A DNA stretch of 53,459 bases from a virus. Positions 40,949-47,780 of this stretch are shown piece after piece. The notes under the pieces are model-generated. The model was not told where the DNA came from and made no database searches. It saw only the letters and a list, made by a program, of their open reading frames with translations. The position numbers were made by a program, and so were the translations under genes. Location of the stretch: positions 1 through 53,459 of the IMG/VR virus record IMGVR_UViG_3300017987_000115; one strand, written 5' to 3'. Each line of letters begins with the position of its first letter. Position 1 is the first letter of the stretch.

Positions 40949-41937
40949 AGTCTTTACTGGATAAAAAGAAGAAAAAGTATTCGGTCGAAAAAGACGGCAT
41001 TACACAAGGTCTGCTTCAGACCTGGATGAGCTGTCGTTACAAAGCACGTTTCTTTTTGGACGGCTGGCGAACAGTTGACACCAGAATGGCGCTGATTTTT
41101 GGTTCTCTTATTCACGGCATCAACGAGGCTGTATACAAAAAGGTTCGAAAAGGAAAAACAAAACATCCGCCTTCGACTAAAAAGATTAAGTCAATCACCA
41201 ACAAGGCTTCCAAGATTTGGATCAAAGACAATCCAAGAGCAAGCAAACGGGCAAGGGAAATGTTGGCTGAGTCTGTAATGATAGCCAATATTTTAATGCC
41301 GTTGTATTTTGAACGTTGGGAGAAAGATGATTTCAAAGAAGCAGTATGGCAAGAGGTGGAAGGAAAGTTTAATCTTCCTGTAAAATTGAAAGACGGAAGA
41401 CGTACAAGGTTCAGAGGAATGATAGACGGGTCTTTTCTTTCAAAAGGCCTTAACAAATTGTGGTTATTTGAAACTAAAACAGGTACAAGAATCAACCCGT
41501 TGAACCTTACAGACCGTTTGGCTTTTGATCTACAAGTTGGTTTCTACTTAAACGCTCTGTACAAACTTAAGGAAGCAATTCCTGAAGGCTTTCTTTACAA
41601 TAACATTCGTCGTCCAGAGCTTCGTATAAGAAAGAAAGAGTCTCTAAAACAATTCGCAGATAGGATGGAAAACGATATACAAAAAAGACCTGATTGGTAT
41701 TTTGTAAGGCTTCCGATATCTATATCAAAGAAAGAGTTTAAAGCAATACGCAAACAATTGTTTGTTATTGTACGAGAGTTTTATGATTGGTACGAAGGTA
41801 AGCTCGGACACTACAGATGTTCAGGACAGTGCGAAGGAAAGTACGGACGATGTGGATATCTTACAATGTGCGCAAACGGTGGAAAGCCGACTCCTATATA
41901 TGTAAACTCTGGTTTTAGTTATAGGGAGCTTGACTAA
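40945..41937 (+). CDS. PD-(D/E)XK nuclease, RecB/Cas4-like with possible Fe-S cluster, 330 aa
   Basis: The core pattern is clear: His57 in FGSLIHGINEAV (motif I helix), Asp in RFRGMIDGSFL, the E-x-K pair in WLFETKTG, and QVGFYLNAL (Q..Y). An early Cys30 (TWMSCRYKARFF) plus three or four late Cys (CSGQCEGKYGRCGYLTMC) give the layout of the 4Fe-4S cluster in AddB/Cas4 nucleases. It probably processes DNA ends for recombination with the Sak4-like ATPase. There are no CRISPR genes nearby, so it is not a Cas adaptation protein. Confidence 0.8.
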   Translation: MKSLLDKKKKKYSVEKDGITQGLLQTWMSCRYKARFFLDGWRTVDTRMALIFGSLIHGINEAVYKKVRKGKTKHPPSTKKIKSITNKASKIWIKDNPRASKRAREMLAESVMIANILMPLYFERWEKDDFKEAVWQEVEGKFNLPVKLKDGRRTRFRGMIDGSFLSKGLNKLWLFETKTGTRINPLNLTDRLAFDLQVGFYLNALYKLKEAIPEGFLYNNIRRPELRIRKKESLKQFADRMENDIQKRPDWYFVRLPISISKKEFKAIRKQLFVIVREFYDWYEGKLGHYRCSGQCEGKYGRCGYLTMCANGGKPTPIYVNSGFSYRELD

Positions 41938-42149
41938 TGAAAGCAAAATTGACTGGGTGGAAGTTTGAGATAGGTGAAGAAGCAAAAGTAGATGAATGGC
42001 CTGTGAAAGTCATAAGTAGATCTTTCTCTTATATAGAGAACAGTGGAGGGTTTGAGTCAATAGAAACTTATTACTGTGAGAACATTTCAGAAGACTCTGT
42101 TTGGTCTTATGAAAACTTTGATGTTGAAGATATGGAGAAGAAAAAATGA
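41937..42149 (+). CDS. Small acidic hypothetical protein, 70 aa
   Basis: It starts at the ATG sharing bases with the preceding stop. Acidic and aromatic, mostly beta (VKVISRSFSYIENSGGFESI), and it overlaps the next start. No family is recognised. Confidence 0.6.
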   Translation: MKAKLTGWKFEIGEEAKVDEWPVKVISRSFSYIENSGGFESIETYYCENISEDSVWSYENFDVEDMEKKK

Positions 42150-42973
42150 AGGTTGTAGTCTTAGGAGCTGGTCCGGTTGGTTGTATTGCCAAGAGGCGTT
42201 TAAACCTTGTGAATATCAACGGTAATCTTTTCGACTCTATGAGCTATGACGAAATTCACAAAAGAACATTTAACCATGGAGCTCATTATCTTTGGAAACC
42301 TATTGAAGGTTTTTCTGTTAAACGTTGTAGAATTATTACAACTGTTGACGGTGATCAGGCTGTTGAAGAAAGCGTGCGTCGTTACAAAACAAAGGTTGGT
42401 CGATACGAAGAAGGGCGTGATTGGTCTAGACAGTTCAAACCGAAGTCAAAAGGATATCGAATAATATCTTTCCCTGACGTTGTAATTAACCACCATCACA
42501 AAGCCAAACGTATTGACGTGGTAAACAAGACTGTCACATTTGCAAACGGAACAGAAGACCACTTTGACGTTATTATAAGCACAATTCCTCTGAACATCTT
42601 AGTCCAGATCTCTGGTATGGTGGACAGACCGCAGTCGGTATTTGAATATCGTGAAATATACGTATATGAAACTCCGAGTATGCGTTGTAAGAACGAAGAT
42701 ATGGTTGTAGACTATGACTCGTCACCTACAGAGTCTGTATACAGACGTACATATCGAGACGGAAAATGTCATGCAGAGTCATTGAAGAAGTTTGACAAGC
42801 CTGACGCTATTTTAACGCCTGGTAAGATATGGACAAATGAGGAGACTAGAGAATGGGTAGAGCGTTTAAAAAGTTACAATATACATTGCTTTGGACGGTT
42901 CGGTACTTGGGAGGAAGATGAACTCTTGCACCAGGCGTGTGAAAAAGTTCAGAACTTTGTGGAGGGACTGTAA
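42146..42973 (+). CDS. Rossmann-fold FAD/NAD-type oxidoreductase (amine oxidase/UDP-galactopyranose mutase-like), 275 aa
   Basis: It begins with a dinucleotide-binding loop VVVLGAGPVG (Gly7, Gly9, Gly12). A segment like FDVIISTIPLNILV, typical of the second FAD-binding region in flavin amine oxidase/protoporphyrinogen oxidase-type enzymes, follows at about residues 140-153. The end, HCFGRFGTWEEDELLHQACE, matches their C-terminal FAD-contact G.FG motif. The protein is short for these families, lacking much of the substrate domain. It lies next to nucleotide-metabolism genes; substrate unknown. Confidence 0.7.
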   Translation: MKVVVLGAGPVGCIAKRRLNLVNINGNLFDSMSYDEIHKRTFNHGAHYLWKPIEGFSVKRCRIITTVDGDQAVEESVRRYKTKVGRYEEGRDWSRQFKPKSKGYRIISFPDVVINHHHKAKRIDVVNKTVTFANGTEDHFDVIISTIPLNILVQISGMVDRPQSVFEYREIYVYETPSMRCKNEDMVVDYDSSPTESVYRRTYRDGKCHAESLKKFDKPDAILTPGKIWTNEETREWVERLKSYNIHCFGRFGTWEEDELLHQACEKVQNFVEGL

Positions 42974-43046
42974 TGTCAGGTTTCAGAGACCTTTCAATTA
43001 TATATGCAGTGACGTCATTGTCGCCGTTTATACTGTGGAGGACAAC

Positions 43047-44009
43047 GTGAAAGAGTTTGAAAAGATTTGGAAAGACCAGAGAGACTTTAATAAGAACTTC
43101 TTTCCAGCGCCAGAAACTTTCGACGATATGTCTGCTCAGACCAAAGAGCTAATACTTCATATGATGTCTGAGTGTGATGAGCTGTTGAGAGCAACGTCTT
43201 GGAAAATTCATAGGCGCAATAATAACAAGCCAAATCCTGAACAAGTGCGTGAAGAGCTTACAGACATATTCAAGTATTGGATTTCACTATGCCAGGTATG
43301 GGGAGTTTCACCGAAGCAAGCTGTCGAGGATTACTGGAGGAAAAGTATGGTAGTCCGCCAACGATATTCTGAAGAGTTTGTAATGCGTTTGAGCAAACAC
43401 CGGATAGCTCTCTTTGATATAGACGGTGTTATAGCTGACTATTGTAATGGATTTTTAAGTTGGTTGATACGAGAAGCCTCTGCGGATTCGTTAAAGTCGT
43501 TGGCTGATAGGGCAAGAAATCTTGTAGATTCTCAAGTATGGATGTGCGCCGAGTCGTTGAAAATTGGTGAAGGAAAGTGGCAGGAGCTTAAACATAGGTT
43601 CAGAGTTACAAGAGGAAAAGTCTATTTGCCTGTGTTTAAAGACTCTCTCTATCTTCTAGACCTTTGTAGGCAAAAGGGATTTAAAATCGTTCTTTTGACC
43701 AGTAGGCCGATTGACAGGTATCCTAATATATACACAGATACTCTGGAATGGCTCAATAAGCATTCAATTCCATTCGACGCCATCTGGTGGTCGTCCGATA
43801 AAGACGAGATGCTTCTCTCCAGAAACTTGCTACCTAATATTGATTTTATGGTTGAAGACAATCTTCGATACGCAGATCAAATGGCGAATATCGGAGTCAA
43901 GGTTTATTTAATCAATAGATCAAATAAACCTATAGATGTTGGACGTAAAAAGTATAAGCGTCCTGGACAAATTAAAATAATCAAATCATTAGAAGAGGTG
44001 AAGGTATGA
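43047..44009 (+). CDS. MazG-like pyrophosphatase fused to HAD nucleotidase, 320 aa
   Basis: GGAGG at 43037-43041 precedes GTG 43047 by 5 nt. Residues 25-110 form an all-alpha NTP pyrophosphatase/dUTPase-like domain with the ExxE (SECDELL, about residues 41-47) and ExxxD (EELTDIF, about residues 69-75) metal sites. Residues about 118-300 form a HAD phosphatase: DIDGVIAD with Asp124 and Asp126, LTSRP, and a late VEDNLRYAD, as in 5'(3')-deoxyribonucleotidases. A fused dNTP pyrophosphatase plus dNMP phosphatase would drain a chosen nucleotide pool. It is beside a ThyX-like gene. Confidence 0.8.
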   Translation: MKEFEKIWKDQRDFNKNFFPAPETFDDMSAQTKELILHMMSECDELLRATSWKIHRRNNNKPNPEQVREELTDIFKYWISLCQVWGVSPKQAVEDYWRKSMVVRQRYSEEFVMRLSKHRIALFDIDGVIADYCNGFLSWLIREASADSLKSLADRARNLVDSQVWMCAESLKIGEGKWQELKHRFRVTRGKVYLPVFKDSLYLLDLCRQKGFKIVLLTSRPIDRYPNIYTDTLEWLNKHSIPFDAIWWSSDKDEMLLSRNLLPNIDFMVEDNLRYADQMANIGVKVYLINRSNKPIDVGRKKYKRPGQIKIIKSLEEVKV

Positions 44010-44224
44010 CTGGACATCGAGATCACGAGTTTGTTGTAATTGAAAGTAAAAGGCTGGACTTACTTTTGAAGTCTGCAGGATGCCTAGTAACAGGCGACCT
44101 TACAGTGCCTGAATGGAGAGCTAGACTTAAAAAAGCAGTCGCAGACGTTAAAAAGAACGGAAGGATACTATCAGAGGTTATAGATGACGCTCTGAAAAAA
44201 CTTTTAGTGGAGGAAGAAAAATGA
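44006..44224 (+). CDS. Small hypothetical protein, 72 aa
   Basis: It overlaps the previous stop by ATGA and the next start likewise. Its N-terminus MTGHRDH matches the start of the following ThyX-like protein (MNGHRDH), in DNA as well. The rest is helical and charged (EWRARLKKAVADVKKNGRIL). It may be a small partner derived by partial duplication. Function unknown. Confidence 0.6.
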   Translation: MTGHRDHEFVVIESKRLDLLLKSAGCLVTGDLTVPEWRARLKKAVADVKKNGRILSEVIDDALKKLLVEEEK

Positions 44225-45279
44225 ACGGGCATAGAGATCATGCAAGGTTTACAGGGGAGGCTCCTAAGACTCCAATCGATAGGGGTCCTTTTGGACTGAA
44301 AGTTTCTCTTGATATGTGGGGACCGAAAGAAAACTTGATGGCGCACATATGGAATGAGCTAACAGCCAATTGGGGCAACGAACCTGCAAGAGTTGAAAAA
44401 GACGAAGATCTTACAACTCCGGAGATGGAACACGTGTACGAGGCGTTTGCAGGTAAAACTCTGTCACAGGTTCTTGAAGGCGTTCACTTTTGGTTCACTA
44501 TCGACGGTGTGACAAGAGCGTGCACACACCAGTTGGTTCGGACACGTATTGGAGCTGCTATGATGCAACATGGCGGACGTGATAACGACTGGCGACATCG
44601 TCCGTGGACAATGCCGGAAACGATTCATCGTGCGTGTAGTTATTTTGATAGAGAGCCTGCGGAGAAGTTTAAGTACGATGACCGCTCTTATCAAATGCAT
44701 CCGTGTGTAAGAGATCGAGAGGCTTTGGACAATTATATATACGGATCTGACGTAGACGGCGATATGGTTAAGTTAAAGCTCAGGGACCGCGTCTTTGAAG
44801 TTGTAGATGAATGCAAACAGTTATATGCAGCACTTGTTGATGCAGGTATTCCGTGGCAAGATGCTCGGAGGGTACTTCCCATTGGCCTGCAGACTTACAT
44901 TCATATCAACTACAACTACCTTGCTTTGAAAGGCGTGTTGGCAAATCGACTCGAGCATGTGATGGATTGGGAGATTAACTGCGTGTCTCAGCTGATGTTA
45001 CGTGAAATCAAAATGAAGTGCCCGTCAATATTCTCCAAGAACCTCGGTTCGCATTCTGATCGAATGAAGAAAGCAGCGTTTGAGAATATGGAGTCATGGC
45101 CTCCTGACGGAAAGTACGCTTCTGATAAGATGGGTGACGTGAGAACCCACAATCGAACGCAGATGCCGTTTTGGGTTCTTTCTCCAGAATCAATGGAGGG
45201 TGGTCCTATCGAATGGATACCTACCAATGGAATATATCCCAAAAATCTTAGACCAAAAGGAGAGAATAATGTCAAGTAA
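44221..45279 (+). CDS. thyX: ThyX-like flavin-dependent thymidylate synthase family protein with altered motif, 352 aa
   Basis: The fold signature is present: a helix with THQLVRTRIGAAMMQHGGRD (residues 102-121) equals the ThyX motif region, and QDARRVLPIGLQTY... NRLEHVMDWEINCVS near residues 217-258 is the ThyX C-terminal substrate/FAD helix. However the canonical RHR...S signature reads R107-T108-R109...H117, so the Ser that positions dUMP appears replaced by His. It may be a divergent ThyX or an enzyme that adds a different group to a pyrimidine nucleotide. It is flanked by the MazG-HAD fusion. Confidence 0.75.
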   Translation: MNGHRDHARFTGEAPKTPIDRGPFGLKVSLDMWGPKENLMAHIWNELTANWGNEPARVEKDEDLTTPEMEHVYEAFAGKTLSQVLEGVHFWFTIDGVTRACTHQLVRTRIGAAMMQHGGRDNDWRHRPWTMPETIHRACSYFDREPAEKFKYDDRSYQMHPCVRDREALDNYIYGSDVDGDMVKLKLRDRVFEVVDECKQLYAALVDAGIPWQDARRVLPIGLQTYIHINYNYLALKGVLANRLEHVMDWEINCVSQLMLREIKMKCPSIFSKNLGSHSDRMKKAAFENMESWPPDGKYASDKMGDVRTHNRTQMPFWVLSPESMEGGPIEWIPTNGIYPKNLRPKGENNVK

Positions 45280-46114
45280 AAAGAAGAAGACTACAAAGAA
45301 AAAAGCTTCGACGGGTCCGGTACGTTTACCTACAGAACGTTCCAAGCCCAAGCAAAAACTTTCTTCTTATTCCATACTTTTGTATGGTGAGAAGAAGGTC
45401 GGAAAGACTACAATGTGTGCCGAGCCTGAGGCCACTTTGTTTGTACCTTTTGAGCCAGGCACAAAGGCTTTGTCGGTATTTGAAATGAAACCAGAGGACT
45501 GGGGACACTTCAAAAAGATTGTCAATGCATTATGCAAAGACAAAAAGAACAGGTTCAAGACTGTTGTCATCGACACTGTGTCAGTTGCTTACAAACGTTG
45601 TTGGGAGTGGGTTTGCAAGCAGCATGTCATTGGACACCCGTCTGAGGAGAAGTGGGGCAAGGCCTGGACTGACATCTCAGACGAGTTTACAAAGACGTTC
45701 GACAAGCTAATTCATTCTGGAAAAGGCGTTATATTCGTCGCCCATTCTCACACCCAGAGAATCGAGACTGTCGACGACGAGTATGACCATATCTCTCCTG
45801 CACTCCCAAAACAAGCGAACGAATACTTCTCTGCCATTGTCGATATCTGGGCATACTATGGTTATCGAAAAGGCAAAAGGTACCTTACGATTAACGGAGA
45901 CGAAAGCGTTGCAGCTGGTCAGCGTATACCTGGTAGATTCTTGACACCAAAAGGCAAGAGACTTAAAAGGATTTACATGGGTGATAACTCTAAAGAAGCC
46001 TACAGTAATTTTGTTAAGGCTTTTAACAATACATACAAGCCACCAAAGGAGGTGACGAAGTCAAAAGTTAAAAAGACCAAGAAAAAGAGTCTCAAAAAGA
46101 AGTCCAAAAAATAA
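45269..46114 (+). CDS. Sak4-like single-strand annealing ATPase (AAA_24 / RecA-like), 281 aa
   Basis: AAAAGGAGAG precedes ATG 45269, which lies inside the ThyX-like stop. Walker A is YGEKKVGKTT at residues 39-48, Walker B near residues 92-98 (FKTVVIDTVS). The flanking VPFEPGTKALSVF and FVAHSHTQRIE segments match AAA_24/Sak4 proteins, phage RecA-like recombinases. N- and C-terminal Lys-rich tails (SSKKKKTTKKKAS; KKTKKKSLKKKSKK) are unusual. The ssDNA-binding partner follows directly. Confidence 0.85.
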   Translation: MSSKKKKTTKKKASTGPVRLPTERSKPKQKLSSYSILLYGEKKVGKTTMCAEPEATLFVPFEPGTKALSVFEMKPEDWGHFKKIVNALCKDKKNRFKTVVIDTVSVAYKRCWEWVCKQHVIGHPSEEKWGKAWTDISDEFTKTFDKLIHSGKGVIFVAHSHTQRIETVDDEYDHISPALPKQANEYFSAIVDIWAYYGYRKGKRYLTINGDESVAAGQRIPGRFLTPKGKRLKRIYMGDNSKEAYSNFVKAFNNTYKPPKEVTKSKVKKTKKKSLKKKSKK

Positions 46115-46129
46115 AAGGAGAAAAGTGAA

Positions 46130-47080
46130 ATGAGTCTCAAGAGCATTTTGAAGAAGGGTCAGAAGAAATGGAAGAAGGCCCGCAAAGACGCCGAGAATAT
46201 GGGGAAGTCCCAGGTGGAAGACGGAAGGTACGTTGCGAAACTTGTTGAGGTAAAGCCCGGCAAGTCTCAGGCAGGACGCGATCAGATTGTGTTCACGTAC
46301 AAGATTCTGGAGGGCAAGCCCAAAGGCAAGAAGGTTTCTTCCTTCGAAGGAATTGAAACCGAAAAGAACCTCATGTTCCTCGCAAACAAGATTTCGAAAT
46401 TTGGATACGAGGTTCCCGAAGATGCGACTGAAATTGTCGACGTGGTCGAAGAGCTTCAGAAAGAGAAGCCGACATGTCGCATCCGTGTCAAGGACAACGA
46501 CGGCTTTGCCAACGTTTATCTTGACGGTCTCGTAGACGAGGAAGAAGTCGAAGAGTCCGAAGAAGAAGAAGAAGAAGAAGAAGACGAAGACGAAGACGAA
46601 GAAGAGTCCGAGGATGACGACGAGGAAGAAGAGTCGGAGGACGAGGATGAAGACGAAGACGAAAACGAAGAAGAGTCCGAAGAAGAAGAGGACGACGAGT
46701 CCGAAGAAGAAGACGACGAAGATGAAGATGATGAAGAAGATGACGAAGAAGAGGAAGAAGAAAACGAAGAAGAAGAGGACGAAGACGACGAAGAAGGGGA
46801 CGATGCCGACGAAGACGAGGATGAGGAAGAGGAAGGCGAAGAAATCACAAAGGGCATGAAAGTTCTCGTCAAGAAAGGCAAGAAGAAGCTTCCCGGAAAG
46901 GTCACCAAGATTTTTGAAAAGGACGAAGCGGTCAACGTCAAGCTCGATGATGGCAAGCTCTTGAAAAAGGTTTCCATCGACAAGCTCGAAGAGTACGACG
47001 AAGACGAAGTTCCCGAGGAGCCCAAGAAAAAGTCAAAGGGCAAAAATGGAAAGTCCAAAGGCAAGAAAAAGAAAAAGTAG
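46130..47080 (+). CDS. DUF669-type ssDNA-binding protein with long acidic linker and Tudor/KOW-like domain, 316 aa
   Basis: AAAAGGAG precedes the start. Residues 28-130 match DUF669 (DGRYVAKLVEVKPGKS..., IVFTYKILEGKPKGKKV), the SSB-like partner usually beside Sak4. Residues 137-242 are almost pure Glu/Asp, about 105 residues, coded by a GAAGAA/GACGAA repeat. A KOW/Tudor-like domain follows (GMKVLVKKGKKKLPGKVTKI) and a Lys tail. An acidic tail is typical of SSBs for protein contact, but here it is internal and very long. Confidence 0.75.
   Translation: MSLKSILKKGQKKWKKARKDAENMGKSQVEDGRYVAKLVEVKPGKSQAGRDQIVFTYKILEGKPKGKKVSSFEGIETEKNLMFLANKISKFGYEVPEDATEIVDVVEELQKEKPTCRIRVKDNDGFANVYLDGLVDEEEVEESEEEEEEEEDEDEDEEESEDDDEEEESEDEDEDEDENEEESEEEEDDESEEEDDEDEDDEEDDEEEEEENEEEEDEDDEEGDDADEDEDEEEEGEEITKGMKVLVKKGKKKLPGKVTKIFEKDEAVNVKLDDGKLLKKVSIDKLEEYDEDEVPEEPKKKSKGKNGKSKGKKKKK
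46540..46850 (+). repeat. Low-complexity GAA/GAC-rich tract inside the DUF669 gene
   Basis: About 310 bases consist mainly of GAA, GAC, GAG and GAT codons in irregular tandem runs, encoding the acidic linker. Such tracts expand and contract by slippage, so length should vary between relatives. The codon mix (GAA with GAC and occasional TCC) shows it is not a simple trinucleotide run. Confidence 0.8.
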
Positions 47081-47101
47081 CGTGAGCGAAACTTCTTTAA
47101 T

Positions 47102-47127
47102 GGGAGGGAGGCTTCGGCCTCTCTCCC
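47102..47127 (+). terminator. UUCG-tetraloop hairpin after DUF669 gene
   Basis: GGGAGGGAGGC (47102-47112) and GCCTCTCTCCC (47117-47127) pair with one wobble around TTCG. No U-run follows; instead TTCTGCAATTCTAAATTATAATT begins (given in parts: GCAATTCT at 47132, TATAAT at 47144). The same motif follows the hairpins at 2570 and 3237. Confidence 0.7.
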
Positions 47128-47161
47128 TTCTGCAATTCTAAATTATAATTAGGAGTTCAAA

Positions 47162-47779
47162 ATGGAGCCTTTGAAAGTTTTCAAACCTATGCCAATGAAT
47201 ATGAGGGAGCGTCTCACAGACGAGTTTTTCGTAGAGTGCAGGTCTATTCTGGAAAAGAAGGGTAAAGATTACTCTCCAGACGACGAGGCGTTTGGCGAGA
47301 TCATAAAAATGGCACGTGCAACTAACACGTCGCCAGAACAGGTTATGTTTATCTACATGTTCAAGCACTGGTCTGCTATCCAGAGCTATGTGAAAAGAGG
47401 ACGTGTAGAGTCAGAAGAGATTCACGGAAGACTGAGTGACCTTGCAAACTACGCTGCACTAATGTCTGCTTTTATAAAGTTTTACAGGTCGGGAACTGTA
47501 AATGGCAAATCCAACGTTGAAATTTTTGATGACGATTACTATAACTTTAAACACGGTGACAAGGTAAAACTTAATCCAACCGTAAAGTTTGAAGAAATCA
47601 ACGAAGACCTTATGGACGCGTATGCTTGGACGATTGAACAGGGTGTGAAAGAGTGCAGTGATTATGTTGTTGAAGGAAAATCGTTCATAGACTCTCAAAT
47701 AAAAGAACGTCCTAAGTTCATGAAACTAAAAGAATTTCCAAATAGGGTTTTTCTTAGAAGATTGTTTGTAAGGGTTTAA
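47162..47779 (+). CDS. DUF1599/Nmad1-like protein (nucleotide modification-associated), 205 aa
   Basis: Residues 24-100 match DUF1599: CRSILEKKGKDYSPDD (residues 26-41), a MFKHWSAIQSY helix and the closing GRLSDLANYAAL. This family, also called Nucleotide modification associated domain 1, is MazG-related and was proposed from genome context to act in phage nucleotide or base modification. Residues 110-205 are an extra C-terminal domain of unknown type. AGGAG (47151-47155) is 6 nt before ATG 47162. It precedes the polymerase gene. Confidence 0.75.
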   Translation: MEPLKVFKPMPMNMRERLTDEFFVECRSILEKKGKDYSPDDEAFGEIIKMARATNTSPEQVMFIYMFKHWSAIQSYVKRGRVESEEIHGRLSDLANYAALMSAFIKFYRSGTVNGKSNVEIFDDDYYNFKHGDKVKLNPTVKFEEINEDLMDAYAWTIEQGVKECSDYVVEGKSFIDSQIKERPKFMKLKEFPNRVFLRRLFVRV

Positions 47780-47780
47780 C

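Noticed and set aside
40945-41937. Cas4 of a CRISPR system
   Set aside because: No Cas1/Cas2 and no repeat-spacer array in the window; a phage recombination nuclease is the simpler reading.
42973-43050. 25-residue frame between oxidoreductase and MazG-HAD gene
   Set aside because: It is short and hydrophobic with no ribosome binding site of its own. It may be a leader peptide coupled to the GTG start, but I cannot support it.
46516-47064. Serine-rich minus-strand frame and Lys/Thr-rich + frame across the acidic tract
   Set aside because: Direct by-products of the GAA/GAC low-complexity DNA read in other frames.
47144-47149. TATAAT as a promoter -10
   Set aside because: No -35 at 16-18 bp, and the start point would fall past the ribosome binding site of the next gene.
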